Shown piece after piece: positions 1 to 5,011 of a DNA stretch of 5,076 nt; the stretch's first letter is position 1, and every line of letters starts with the position of its first letter. A model generated the notes under the pieces. That model did not search any database. It was not told the origin of the DNA and saw nothing but the letters and a program-made list of their open reading frames with translations. The position numbers were made by a program, and so were the translations under genes. This DNA comes from Clostridia bacterium (GTDB taxonomy: Bacteria; Bacillota; Clostridia; Oscillospirales; Acutalibacteraceae), in NCBI GenBank assembly GCA_017559885.1, contig JAFYQN010000061.1, forward strand, positions 1-5,076. The letters run 5' to 3'.

Positions 1-1458
1 CCACGCGATAAAAAAGAAGAGCAAATAATTATTGCCGCCTACAAAAAATGGGGTGGCGATATGGCAAACCATATTTACGGTATGTTTAGTTTTGCGCTTT
101 ATGATGACGAAACCGATACCCTGTTTTGCCTACGTGACCAATTTGGCACCAAGCCGTTTTACTACTACGTTACCGATGACGGCAAACTGCTTTACGGCAC
201 AACAATTCGCGAGATTATGGACGGGGACGGTTTTACCAAAGAGTTAAACCAAAAAATGCTTCAAATATACCTTACCATGACCTACACCACAGGTGATGAA
301 ACCTTTTTTGAGGGTGTCAAAAAACTACTTCCCGGTAGATATATGACCTTTAAAGATGGCGAAGTTAAAATTACACGGTATTTTAGACCCACCTTTAACC
401 CCGATAATACAAAATCGCTCGATGATTGGGCAAATGAAATTCACACAACACTCGCCGACGTTATGACCGAGGTTAAAACCGACGACGAATACGTTGAAAG
501 TTTCCTCTCGGGCGGTGTTGACTCGTCTTATGTTTTAGCCGTTTCCGACGCTACTGCTTGTAATTCATGTGGTTACGACGACAGTCGACTTGATGAATCG
601 GGTCTTGCGCGTGAGACTGCCGATATATTAGACCGCAAGTTTAATCGCTGTGTTATAACCCCCGAGCAATATTTCGACATTGTTCCCTACGTTATGTATA
701 ATATGGAGCAACCCTTGGGCGACGCTAGCGCGGTTGCTTTTGCGCTTGGTTGTATCGCTACCGCAAAGGGTACTGATATTTGTTATTCGGGCGAGGGCGC
801 CGATGAATTTTTTGGCGGATATAATATGTATCGCAATGCCGAGCGCTACGGCGAAAACCTAAAGACCTTTTACGTTGGTAATACCAATATTATGAAAGAA
901 GACGAAAAACGTCTAATCCTTAAAAAATATTACGAAAACTTTGAACCGATTGATTTAGTAAAAGATATCTACCTTGAAAACGAAGGTCTTGACCCATTAT
1001 CTAAAATGTCGGACGTTGATATCCAGGTGTGGCTTGAAGGCGATATTTACCTAAACGTTGACAAAATGAGTCGCGCCGCAGGGCTTGAAGTGCGTATGCC
1101 GCTTACCGATATGCGAATTTTTGATATTGCTTCTCGTATGCCGTCACAGTATAAAGTAAACAACGAGCAAAACAAGGTCGCTCTTCGCACAGCCGCCGCA
1201 AAAGTTTTACCACAGGAAATCGCCTTCCGCAAAAAACTCGGTTTTGTGGTACCTATTCGTATGTGGATGGCAGACGCCCGTTACAACGGCGACGTTATAA
1301 GACTGTTCAACAGTGATATTGCGGATAAGTTCTTTAACCGCGACGCAATAAACAAAATATTTGACGATTACCTAAACGTCGATTCTGACAACTGGCGCAA
1401 GGTTTGGACAATCTATACATTCCTTGTATGGTATGAGGAATATTTTATTAAAAGATAA
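1..1458 (+). CDS. asnB: Asparagine synthetase, glutamine-hydrolysing (5' end outside window)
   Basis: Makes asparagine from aspartate, glutamine and ATP in the cytoplasm. The frame is open from base 1, so the ATG at 61 is internal: the codons before it already read as glutaminase domain. About 95-100 N-terminal residues, including the catalytic Cys2, are estimated to lie upstream. Numbering from base 1, residues 1-60 finish the class-II glutamine amidotransferase domain, with the RDQFGTKPFYY stretch at 45-55. The synthetase domain follows: PP-loop SGGVDSS at 170-176 (ATP pyrophosphate binding), SGEGADEFFGGY at 263-274, and LNVDKMSRAAGLEVRMPLTD at 351-370. The C-terminus looks complete, ending in TAA. 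The predicted full length of roughly 580 residues is usual for bacterial AsnB. All recognisable synthetase motifs are intact, so the gene looks functional. AsnB-like enzymes also serve in peptidoglycan amidation and peptide biosynthesis; nothing here points to that, but the upstream neighbours are not visible. Confidence 0.95.
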   Translation, partial: PRDKKEEQIIIAAYKKWGGDMANHIYGMFSFALYDDETDTLFCLRDQFGTKPFYYYVTDDGKLLYGTTIREIMDGDGFTKELNQKMLQIYLTMTYTTGDETFFEGVKKLLPGRYMTFKDGEVKITRYFRPTFNPDNTKSLDDWANEIHTTLADVMTEVKTDDEYVESFLSGGVDSSYVLAVSDATACNSCGYDDSRLDESGLARETADILDRKFNRCVITPEQYFDIVPYVMYNMEQPLGDASAVAFALGCIATAKGTDICYSGEGADEFFGGYNMYRNAERYGENLKTFYVGNTNIMKEDEKRLILKKYYENFEPIDLVKDIYLENEGLDPLSKMSDVDIQVWLEGDIYLNVDKMSRAAGLEVRMPLTDMRIFDIASRMPSQYKVNNEQNKVALRTAAAKVLPQEIAFRKKLGFVVPIRMWMADARYNGDVIRLFNSDIADKFFNRDAINKIFDDYLNVDSDNWRKVWTIYTFLVWYEEYFIKR

Positions 1459-1472
1459 TTAAGATTTCATTA

Positions 1473-1502
1473 AATAACAGGGCAATAACTTGTCCTATTA
1501 TT
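1473..1502 (+). terminator. Probable asnB intrinsic terminator
   Basis: The sequence can fold into a stem of 5 bp (1473-1477 with 1498-1502), one C/A mismatch, and 6 bp (AGGGCA 1479-1484 with TGTCCT 1491-1496, one G-T pair) around a 6-base loop. It starts 14 bases after the asnB stop codon and is followed by GTTTTT at 1503-1508. The stem is weaker than the other terminators in this window, so some read-through into the next gene is likely. Its right arm contains the -35 box of that gene. Confidence 0.5.
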
Positions 1503-1518
1503 GTTTTTGCGTTATAAT
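1490..1518 (+). promoter_or_regulatory. Sigma-A-type promoter of the DUF218 gene
   Basis: A -35 box TTGTCC at 1490-1495, a 17-base spacer and a perfect -10 box TATAAT at 1513-1518. Transcription should begin near 1525, only about 10 bases before the ATG at 1535. The -35 box overlaps the right arm of the putative asnB terminator. Confidence 0.7.
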
Positions 1519-1525
1519 AAAAAAC

Positions 1526-1530
1526 GGTGA
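1526..1530 (+). promoter_or_regulatory. Ribosome binding site fixing the DUF218 start
   Basis: GGTGA lies four bases before the ATG at 1535. The in-frame TTG at 1490 lies within the -35 box, upstream of the predicted transcript, so the ATG at 1535 is the start. Confidence 0.55.
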
Positions 1531-1534
1531 TTAT

Positions 1535-2266
1535 ATGAAAACCTTTTTGAAACTCGTATCTATATTTTTTGGTTCAATAATCTTTATAAATGGTGTCGGT
1601 TTATTCTTTGTTTCCAACTTTAATATAGGCAACGTTTTAACGGTATTGCTGGGTACGGTTATAATTCTTACTGCAATATTTTTAAAAAAACTTAATAAAT
1701 GGATAAAAATCGCTTTGATTTCGTGCATAAGTATTGCGGTAGTTTGCTCATCGTTTTTAATAATATACGGCAAAACTGACAACACGACCCACACCGAAGA
1801 TGCCGTTATAGTTTTGGGCGCGGCGGTGCACGGCAAAACGCCAAGTCTTACGCTAAAACGACGACTTGACACCGCAGTAAAATACCACACGCAAAATCCC
1901 GAAGCGTTAATTGTTGTAAGCGGTGGCAAAGGCGCGCAAGAGGATATATCTGAAGCCGAGGCAATGGAAATCTATCTTATAAAAAAAGGCGTTAACCCCG
2001 ATAAAATAATAAAAGAAGACCGCGCTACCAGCACGTATGAAAACTTTGTGTTTTCTAAAAATATTTTAGACGAGCAACTAAACGGCAAATATAAAACCGC
2101 ATTTATTACAAATGAATATCATATAATGCGAGCTGCTCTTTGCGCAAATCAGGCAGGTTTTAAAAACACAACTCATTTACACAGCAATACAAATATTTCG
2201 TATTTAGCATCAGGCGTTTTACGAGAGTGTTTAGCCGTTATAAAATATCTTGTTTTCAAAAAATAA
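1535..2266 (+). CDS. Membrane-anchored DUF218 (YdcF/SanA/ElyC-like) protein
   Basis: A 243-residue protein. Three hydrophobic segments come first, at about 5-27, 31-50 and 56-78. They are followed by one DUF218 domain at about 88-235. Family marks are the first strand with DAVIVLGAAVHG (89-100), the LxxRLDTAVKY helix (109-117), IVVSGG (126-131), the SEAEAM helix start (139-144), the ED.ATSTYEN segment (161-170) and ITNEYHIMRA (191-200). The domain is a Rossmann-like fold found in E. coli YdcF, SanA and ElyC, which are tied to envelope integrity and lipid-carrier or peptidoglycan processes; the chemical activity is not well defined. The first and third segments probably place the domain at the membrane; whether it faces out cannot be settled by eye. 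The gene has its own promoter and ends before a hairpin shared with the convergent greA. The family assignment is firm; a specific function is not. Confidence 0.88.
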   Translation: MKTFLKLVSIFFGSIIFINGVGLFFVSNFNIGNVLTVLLGTVIILTAIFLKKLNKWIKIALISCISIAVVCSSFLIIYGKTDNTTHTEDAVIVLGAAVHGKTPSLTLKRRLDTAVKYHTQNPEALIVVSGGKGAQEDISEAEAMEIYLIKKGVNPDKIIKEDRATSTYENFVFSKNILDEQLNGKYKTAFITNEYHIMRAALCANQAGFKNTTHLHSNTNISYLASGVLRECLAVIKYLVFKK

Positions 2267-2293
2267 AAAATTAGCACTTGCAAAACAACATAA

Positions 2294-2326
2294 AAAGCAC
2301 TTACTACATTTTATAGTAAGTGCTTT
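2294..2326. terminator. Bidirectional terminator between DUF218 gene and greA
   Basis: A perfect 13-bp stem (2294-2306 with 2314-2326) around a 7-base loop sits between two convergent genes. On the minus strand the stem ends in a run of five T (complement of 2292-2296), a good terminator about 21 bases past the greA stop. On the plus strand the tail is CTTTAATATT, weaker but probably enough to stop the DUF218 transcript. Confidence 0.85.
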
Positions 2327-2347
2327 AATATTAGTCAATTGTGCATT

Positions 2348-2851
2348 TTAATATTTCCTTATCTCTAAGCTATCATCATCTTTGCCTTTTTCAATTTTTC
2401 GTATAACGATAAAGTAGCTGTAATCGTTACTTACTTTTACCTCTACCCTATCTCCCACCTTTTTGCCCATTATGGCGCTACCAAGAGGTGACTCTTTGCT
2501 AATAATGCTTTGAAACGGGTCTCGGCGAAGCGACGTTGCAATACGCACCGTTTCTTCACAGTCGTCCTCTTCCACAAAGTAGGTCACGGTATCAAACAAA
2601 CCTACCTCGTCATTGTCGCTTTTTGTGTCGATAATAACCGCGGTTTTAATCATATTACGTAAATATCTTATACGGCTTTCGTTTTTACCGCGTTCACGTT
2701 TTGCCGCGTGGTACTCAAAATTTTCAGAAAGGTCACCAAAACTACGGGTAAACTTAACCTCTTCTAAAATTTTAGGGCGAACAACTGTAATACGATAGTC
2801 GAGTTCATCCTGCATTTTTTTAATATCTACAGGAGTTAATTCATCATACAT
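2348..2851 (-). CDS. greA: Transcription elongation factor GreA family
   Basis: A 167-residue Gre factor, close to the usual ~158. Gre proteins enter the secondary channel of RNA polymerase and stimulate cleavage of backtracked RNA. Residues 1-75 form the N-terminal coiled coil. Its tip reads RSFGDLSENFEYHAAK (36-51), and D40 and E43 correspond to the metal-coordinating acidic pair D41/E44 of E. coli GreA, so cleavage activity should be kept. Residues 80-155 form the FKBP-like domain, with the ISKESPLGSAIMGKKVGD signature at 117-134. An acidic extension KGKDDDSLEIRKY (155-167) goes beyond the E. coli protein. The ATG start fits the family's usual N-terminus; a weak GGTG lies six bases upstream. 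The gene stands alone with its own promoter and terminator, not beside lysS as in many Firmicutes, so it may be a second, lineage-specific Gre paralogue; that is inference. Confidence 0.93.
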   Translation of the reverse strand: MYDELTPVDIKKMQDELDYRITVVRPKILEEVKFTRSFGDLSENFEYHAAKRERGKNESRIRYLRNMIKTAVIIDTKSDNDEVGLFDTVTYFVEEDDCEETVRIATSLRRDPFQSIISKESPLGSAIMGKKVGDRVEVKVSNDYSYFIVIRKIEKGKDDDSLEIRKY

Positions 2852-2874
2852 TAATTACACCAACCTTTTGAGTC

Positions 2875-2903
2875 AGTATATCATTAAAAGCAAAAAAAGG
2901 CAA
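2875..2903 (-). promoter_or_regulatory. Sigma-A-type promoter of greA
   Basis: On the minus strand: -35 box TTGCCT (complement of 2898-2903), a 17-base spacer rich in T, and -10 box TATACT (complement of 2875-2880). The start of transcription should fall near 2868, giving a leader of about 17 bases before the greA ATG. Confidence 0.7.
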
Positions 2904-2927
2904 GACGTTGATTAACAGCAAAAAAGC

Positions 2928-2953
2928 AAAACCTCTACCGCAGCAGAGGTTTT
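2928..2953 (-). terminator. Terminator after the 248-aa membrane protein gene
   Basis: A 9-bp stem (2928-2936 with 2945-2953) around an 8-base loop begins 4 bases past the stop codon of the 248-aa gene. On the minus strand the stem ends in TTTT, then GC, then six more T. It separates the membrane operon from the greA promoter just downstream. The plus-strand side is also followed by T, but no plus-strand gene ends here. Confidence 0.8.
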
Positions 2954-2957
2954 TTAC

Positions 2958-3704
2958 TTAAACTTCGTGATAATCATAATAATCGAGGTCTTGTTGTACA
3001 AGTAACGGTTGTTTTTTTACAAGTGCAAACAAAACAACTGCCTGCGCAAGTCCTATATGAATAACCCAACTATCCACTATTGTAGCAATAAGCGCCAAGG
3101 TAAAGTTTAAACTTTTGCTTTCGTAAAAACAATATAAAACGTCGCGCAAAACAAGATATTTGCACCTTAAGAATATTAAATCCAAGCAAATACCAACAAG
3201 TAACAGCGCGATTACAAGTTCGGGAGAAAGCGCCCAAAGACCCGCGACCGAAAGAATTGCAATAACTATTAATCCAAGCACAATTATAATCGGCACAAAC
3301 AAATGTATTATAGAGAAAAACAAGTATACAACCATTCGGTTTTTAAATCCTTTTTTTATCCACAACACCGATAGCGGCATCTCTCTTGGAATATCGCACA
3401 AAGCAAAGCGACTCATAAACGGTACCCAAGCAAGCAACGCTGTTTTACGGTCAAACTTTTTTGCGACCAAAAAAATCGGTAGTGCATTAAAAATATGAAC
3501 CGCTAACAAAAAAATTAAGGCGACAATTGCTATAACCAACAAAATAAGCACCGCGCAACCAAAAACTAAAAGCACCGTAACGTCTTTTATGTTACCTGTT
3601 GTCTCTGCAACGTCGGCACCAATAGAAGTAATGTTGCTTACGCTTTGTAATATAGAATCTATTGCGTCAAGCAATTCCATCAAAGAATCAAATATTTTTT
3701 TCAC
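2958..3704 (-). CDS. Multi-pass membrane protein of unknown function
   Basis: A 248-residue protein starting at a GTG supported by a strong AAAGGGG site 7 bases upstream. Residues 1-40 are an amphipathic, acidic, probably helical head with no signal peptide. Hydrophobic segments follow at about 43-69 (perhaps continuing to 80), 126-154, 160-180 and 201-228. The loop after the first reads VAKKFDRKTALLAWVPFMSRF (80-100 region). This recalls a pattern, AK(K/R)xxxKxxxLAWxP, that I associate with poorly described clostridial membrane proteins; the match is from memory. The tail QQDLDYYDYHEV is acidic and tyrosine-rich. It is the second gene of an operon, 20 bases after the 67-aa gene, and is followed at once by a terminator. 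I see no catalytic motif, transporter signature or Walker box. The gene is surely real; its role is unknown. Confidence 0.85.
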   Translation of the reverse strand: MKKIFDSLMELLDAIDSILQSVSNITSIGADVAETTGNIKDVTVLLVFGCAVLILLVIAIVALIFLLAVHIFNALPIFLVAKKFDRKTALLAWVPFMSRFALCDIPREMPLSVLWIKKGFKNRMVVYLFFSIIHLFVPIIIVLGLIVIAILSVAGLWALSPELVIALLLVGICLDLIFLRCKYLVLRDVLYCFYESKSLNFTLALIATIVDSWVIHIGLAQAVVLFALVKKQPLLVQQDLDYYDYHEV

Positions 3705-3711
3705 TACTCTG

Positions 3712-3718
3712 CCCCTTT
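3712..3718 (-). promoter_or_regulatory. Ribosome binding site for GTG start of the 248-aa gene
   Basis: AAAGGGG on the minus strand, 7 bases before the GTG at 3704-3702. It lies in the 20-base gap after the 67-aa gene and selects this GTG over the first internal ATG (Met9). Confidence 0.75.
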
Positions 3719-3724
3719 AATCAC

Positions 3725-3928
3725 CTAAAATATAAACACCGTTAAGTTATTTAATTGGTCTGATATATTACCAAGCGAAGTAAAAATATTCAAAATAACT
3801 CTTAATGCCTCGGTTATGTACTGTAACAATGCGGCCAAACCCTCTAAAATTATTAAAAGTTCTTGCGCAACCGAAAGTATTTCTTCCATAAAAGCTATCG
3901 CATCACTTAAAAAAGCAAAAATATCCAC
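3725..3928 (-). CDS. Small acidic amphipathic helical protein (67 aa), unknown function
   Basis: A 67-residue protein starting at GTG and ending in TAG, first gene of the two-gene operon. It has no lysine and a single arginine (R43) against eight acidic residues, and it is rich in Leu, Ile, Ala and Phe. The pattern of Leu/Ile every three to four residues from about 5 to 50 suggests one or two long amphipathic helices that may lie on the membrane or pack against a partner; there is no classic signal peptide. The last part, SLGNISDQLNNL (51-62), is more polar. The head of the neighbouring 248-aa protein has similar composition and spacing, so the two may bind each other or share ancestry. A perfect promoter, a strong ribosome binding site and the tight spacing to the next gene argue that it is translated. 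I do not recognise the family; a holin-like or regulatory subunit role is only a possibility. Confidence 0.8.
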   Translation of the reverse strand: MDIFAFLSDAIAFMEEILSVAQELLIILEGLAALLQYITEALRVILNIFTSLGNISDQLNNLTVFIF

Positions 3929-3934
3929 AAAATA

Positions 3935-3940
3935 CCCCCT
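3935..3940 (-). promoter_or_regulatory. Ribosome binding site for GTG start of the 67-aa gene
   Basis: AGGGGG on the minus strand, 6 bases before the GTG at 3928-3926. It supports translation of this short frame and the choice of GTG as start. Confidence 0.75.
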
Positions 3941-3955
3941 CAGTACATTTTGTTC

Positions 3956-3985
3956 ATTATATCATACCTTAGCAAAAATTGTCAA
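3956..3985 (-). promoter_or_regulatory. Strong consensus promoter of the 67-aa/248-aa operon
   Basis: On the minus strand: perfect -35 TTGACA (complement of 3980-3985), an 18-base spacer and perfect -10 TATAAT (complement of 3956-3961), preceded by TGA, an extended -10 element. Predicted transcription start is near 3949, leaving a leader of about 20 bases. It is the closest to consensus of the protein-gene promoters in the window, suggesting high basal expression. Confidence 0.85.
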
Positions 3986-4010
3986 TATAGGGTGAGTATC
4001 TGCAAAAACT

Positions 4011-4042
4011 AAAAAGCACCAACCTAACGGATGGTGCTTTTT
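4011..4042 (-). terminator. Terminator after the lipoprotein gene
   Basis: An 11-bp stem (4011-4021 with 4032-4042) around a 10-base loop, 16 bases past the lipoprotein stop. On the minus strand it ends in five T, then AG, then five T. It isolates the lipoprotein gene from the operon promoter at 3956-3985. Confidence 0.88.
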
Positions 4043-4058
4043 GATTTGTTGTTACAAA

Positions 4059-4538
4059 CTACTCGGATACAACATTAGTAGTGAGTTCTATTAAATTAAT
4101 TGTATCGGTAATTTCTTTAAAACCACTTTGTGTGCCACCGCGTAATGCTACGGCATAAAACGAATTGTTGTATTCAAATAAAATTTCTTGACAAAATACG
4201 TCCTCCAAATAATATGTTGAAAGCACCGCGCTATCATTTAAAAAGGTAACAATCTCGCTTTCTGCACCATTTTCGTGCATATACTCAACATAATCCTCAA
4301 ATGATGATTGTACTTCTCCGGTTACGTCTTTTCGCGAAATTATTACATATTCAGAATAGTTGCTGTGTTCAAAAATCCATAAATCATCATTACTTTGAGT
4401 TGAATCTCTAATAAATCTTTCAGGAATTGTAAGTGAAATATCGTGAAACTCAATCGTGCCATTAAATGGCATTTGCGAACAAGAACAAAGCGAAATAGCA
4501 AGAATTAGAACTAAAAATATATTAATTAATTTTTTCAT
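4059..4538 (-). CDS. Predicted small lipoprotein
   Basis: A 159-residue protein. The N-terminus is a lipoprotein signal: MKK, a hydrophobic core (4-17), then LCSC with the probable lipidated cysteine at C20. It should therefore be exported by Sec, lipidated and held on the outer face of the membrane. C18 at the -2 position is unusual for a lipobox, and C18 itself is a less likely lipidation site. The mature part of about 139 residues begins near a strand FHDISLTIPERF (31-42), continues with alternating hydrophobic strands, an acidic helix FEDYVEYMHENG (80-91), then strands ending in a KEITDTINLIEL helix (141-152). This order resembles the PsbP/DcrB-like fold of many clostridial lipoproteins; that is an impression, not a demonstrated match. 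The ATG has AAGGA nine bases upstream. The gene is a single unit with its own promoter and terminator. Its function is unknown. Confidence 0.85.
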   Translation of the reverse strand: MKKLINIFLVLILAISLCSCSQMPFNGTIEFHDISLTIPERFIRDSTQSNDDLWIFEHSNYSEYVIISRKDVTGEVQSSFEDYVEYMHENGAESEIVTFLNDSAVLSTYYLEDVFCQEILFEYNNSFYAVALRGGTQSGFKEITDTINLIELTTNVVSE

Positions 4539-4557
4539 ACAACCACATCCTTAGTTT

Positions 4558-4586
4558 ATTGTAGCATGAAACTATAAAAAGTGCAA
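4558..4586 (-). promoter_or_regulatory. Promoter of the lipoprotein gene
   Basis: On the minus strand: -35 TTGCAC (complement of 4581-4586), 17-base spacer, -10 TACAAT (complement of 4558-4563) preceded by TGC, an extended -10. Predicted start of transcription is near 4551, about 13 bases before the ATG. Confidence 0.7.
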
Positions 4587-4599
4587 GAATGACGTTCTT

Positions 4600-4612
4600 T
4601 TCAAGTCTCTCC
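4600..4612. repeat. Inverted copy of the tRNA-Ser(GCT) T-arm, left arm
   Basis: The 13 bases TTCAAGTCTCTCC here are an exact inverted match to 4674-4686, which is the T-loop, 3' T-stem strand and start of the acceptor in the tRNA-Ser(GCT) gene. The tRNA terminator lies between the two arms. It may be chance or a relic of tRNA-targeted recombination. Confidence 0.5.
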
Positions 4613-4629
4613 AACTAAAACACAAAAGC

Positions 4630-4660
4630 AAAAGAGCACACCATAAAGGTATGCTCTTTT
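4630..4660 (-). terminator. Terminator of the serine tRNA genes
   Basis: A stem of 9 bp (4630-4638 with 4652-4660), one C/A mismatch, and 3 bp (4640-4642 with 4648-4650) closes on a 5-base loop. It begins three bases past the encoded CCA of tRNA-Ser(GCT). On the minus strand it ends in TTTTGCTTTTG. Confidence 0.85.
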
Positions 4661-4663
4661 ACT

Positions 4664-4753
4664 TGGCGGAGTAGGAGAGACTTGAACTCTCGCGCCGGTT
4701 ACCCGACCTACGCCCTTAGCAGGGGCGCCTCGTCACCACTTGAGTACTACTCC
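4664..4753 (-). tRNA. tRNA-Ser (anticodon GCT)
   Basis: A 90-base type-II tRNA with encoded CCA, reading AGC/AGU serine codons. The acceptor GGAGTAG pairs fully with CTACTCC, and the discriminator is G. The anticodon loop is CTGCTAA, with the anticodon at 4720-4718, on a CGCCC/GGGCG stem. The long variable arm has a GTCGG/CCGGC stem with a GTAA loop, as expected for serine. The T-arm is a perfect GAGAG/CTCTC stem. It lies 50 bases downstream of tRNA-Ser(TGA), and I see no convincing promoter between them, so the two are probably cotranscribed. Confidence 0.97.
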
Positions 4754-4803
4754 AAATGCTTACGTTCATATTTATATATTAAACTTAAAAATAGATAAAA
4801 AAA

Positions 4804-4890
4804 TGGCGGAGAGGAAGGGATTCGAACCCTTGTGGCTTGCGCCAAACGGTTTTCAAGACCGCCTCGTTATGACCGCTTCGATACCTCTCC
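4804..4890 (-). tRNA. tRNA-Ser (anticodon TGA)
   Basis: An 87-base type-II tRNA with encoded CCA, reading UCN serine codons, chiefly UCA. The acceptor is GGAGAGG/CCTCTCC with discriminator G. The anticodon loop is CTTGAAA, with the anticodon at 4855-4853. The variable arm has a TGGC/GCCA stem with a GCAA tetraloop, and the T-stem AAGGG/CCCTT is perfect. It is the first gene of the minus-strand tRNA pair, starting about 7 bases after the predicted transcription start. Confidence 0.97.
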
Positions 4891-4903
4891 GTGTGCAAAT
4901 GCC

Positions 4904-4932
4904 ATTTTAACACAAACAAAATCAATTGTCAA
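4904..4932 (-). promoter_or_regulatory. Promoter of the serine tRNA genes
   Basis: On the minus strand: perfect -35 TTGACA (complement of 4927-4932), 17-base spacer, -10 TAAAAT (complement of 4904-4909). Predicted start is near 4897, just before the tRNA 5' end at 4890. Confidence 0.85.
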
Positions 4933-4965
4933 CAACAAATTTATTTATTTTTTTAAAATTTATAC

Positions 4966-4994
4966 TTGACAACGCTCTGTAAGTATGGTATATT
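4966..4994 (+). promoter_or_regulatory. Promoter of the threonine tRNA gene
   Basis: Perfect -35 TTGACA at 4966-4971, 17-base spacer and -10 TATATT at 4989-4994 preceded by TGG (extended -10). It points away from the serine tRNA promoter. Predicted start is near 5001, about 11 bases before the tRNA. Confidence 0.87.
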
Positions 4995-5011
4995 ATTTTG
5001 GCACGAAAAAT

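Noticed and set aside
61..63. ATG as the start of asnB
   Set aside because: The same frame is open back to base 1 and the codons there already encode glutaminase-domain sequence (AAYKKWGGD before the GMFSFALYD strand), so the gene simply enters from outside the window.
1490..1534. TTG start giving a DUF218 protein with 15 extra residues
   Set aside because: The TTG lies in the -35 box, upstream of the predicted transcript start, and the ATG at 1535 begins a normal membrane-anchor sequence behind GGTGA.
1531..1929. Minus-strand 132-codon open frame
   Set aside because: It overlaps the DUF218 gene on the opposite strand, has no recognisable domain and no ribosome binding site that I can see; it is an antisense shadow. 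The other overlapping frames (32-247, 680-862, 1047-1232, 2613-2798, 3160-3498) were rejected for the same reason.
2294..2326. Repeat of a mobile element or small CRISPR-like unit
   Set aside because: The inverted repeat is a single hairpin with a T-run between convergent genes; it is a terminator and no second copy occurs in the window.
2812..2851. GreA starting at Met13 instead of Met1
   Set aside because: Residues 1-12 (YDELTPVDIKK region) match the normal Gre N-terminus preceding the first coiled-coil helix, so the upstream ATG is preferred despite a weak ribosome binding site.
4664..4753. Attachment site of an integrated element at tRNA-Ser
   Set aside because: The only duplicated tRNA sequence is 13 bases and inverted, and there is no integrase or phage gene nearby, so an att site cannot be claimed.
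4754..4803. Separate promoter for tRNA-Ser(GCT)
   Set aside because: The spacer has AT-rich -10-like strings on the minus strand but no -35 box at a suitable distance; cotranscription from the upstream promoter is simpler.
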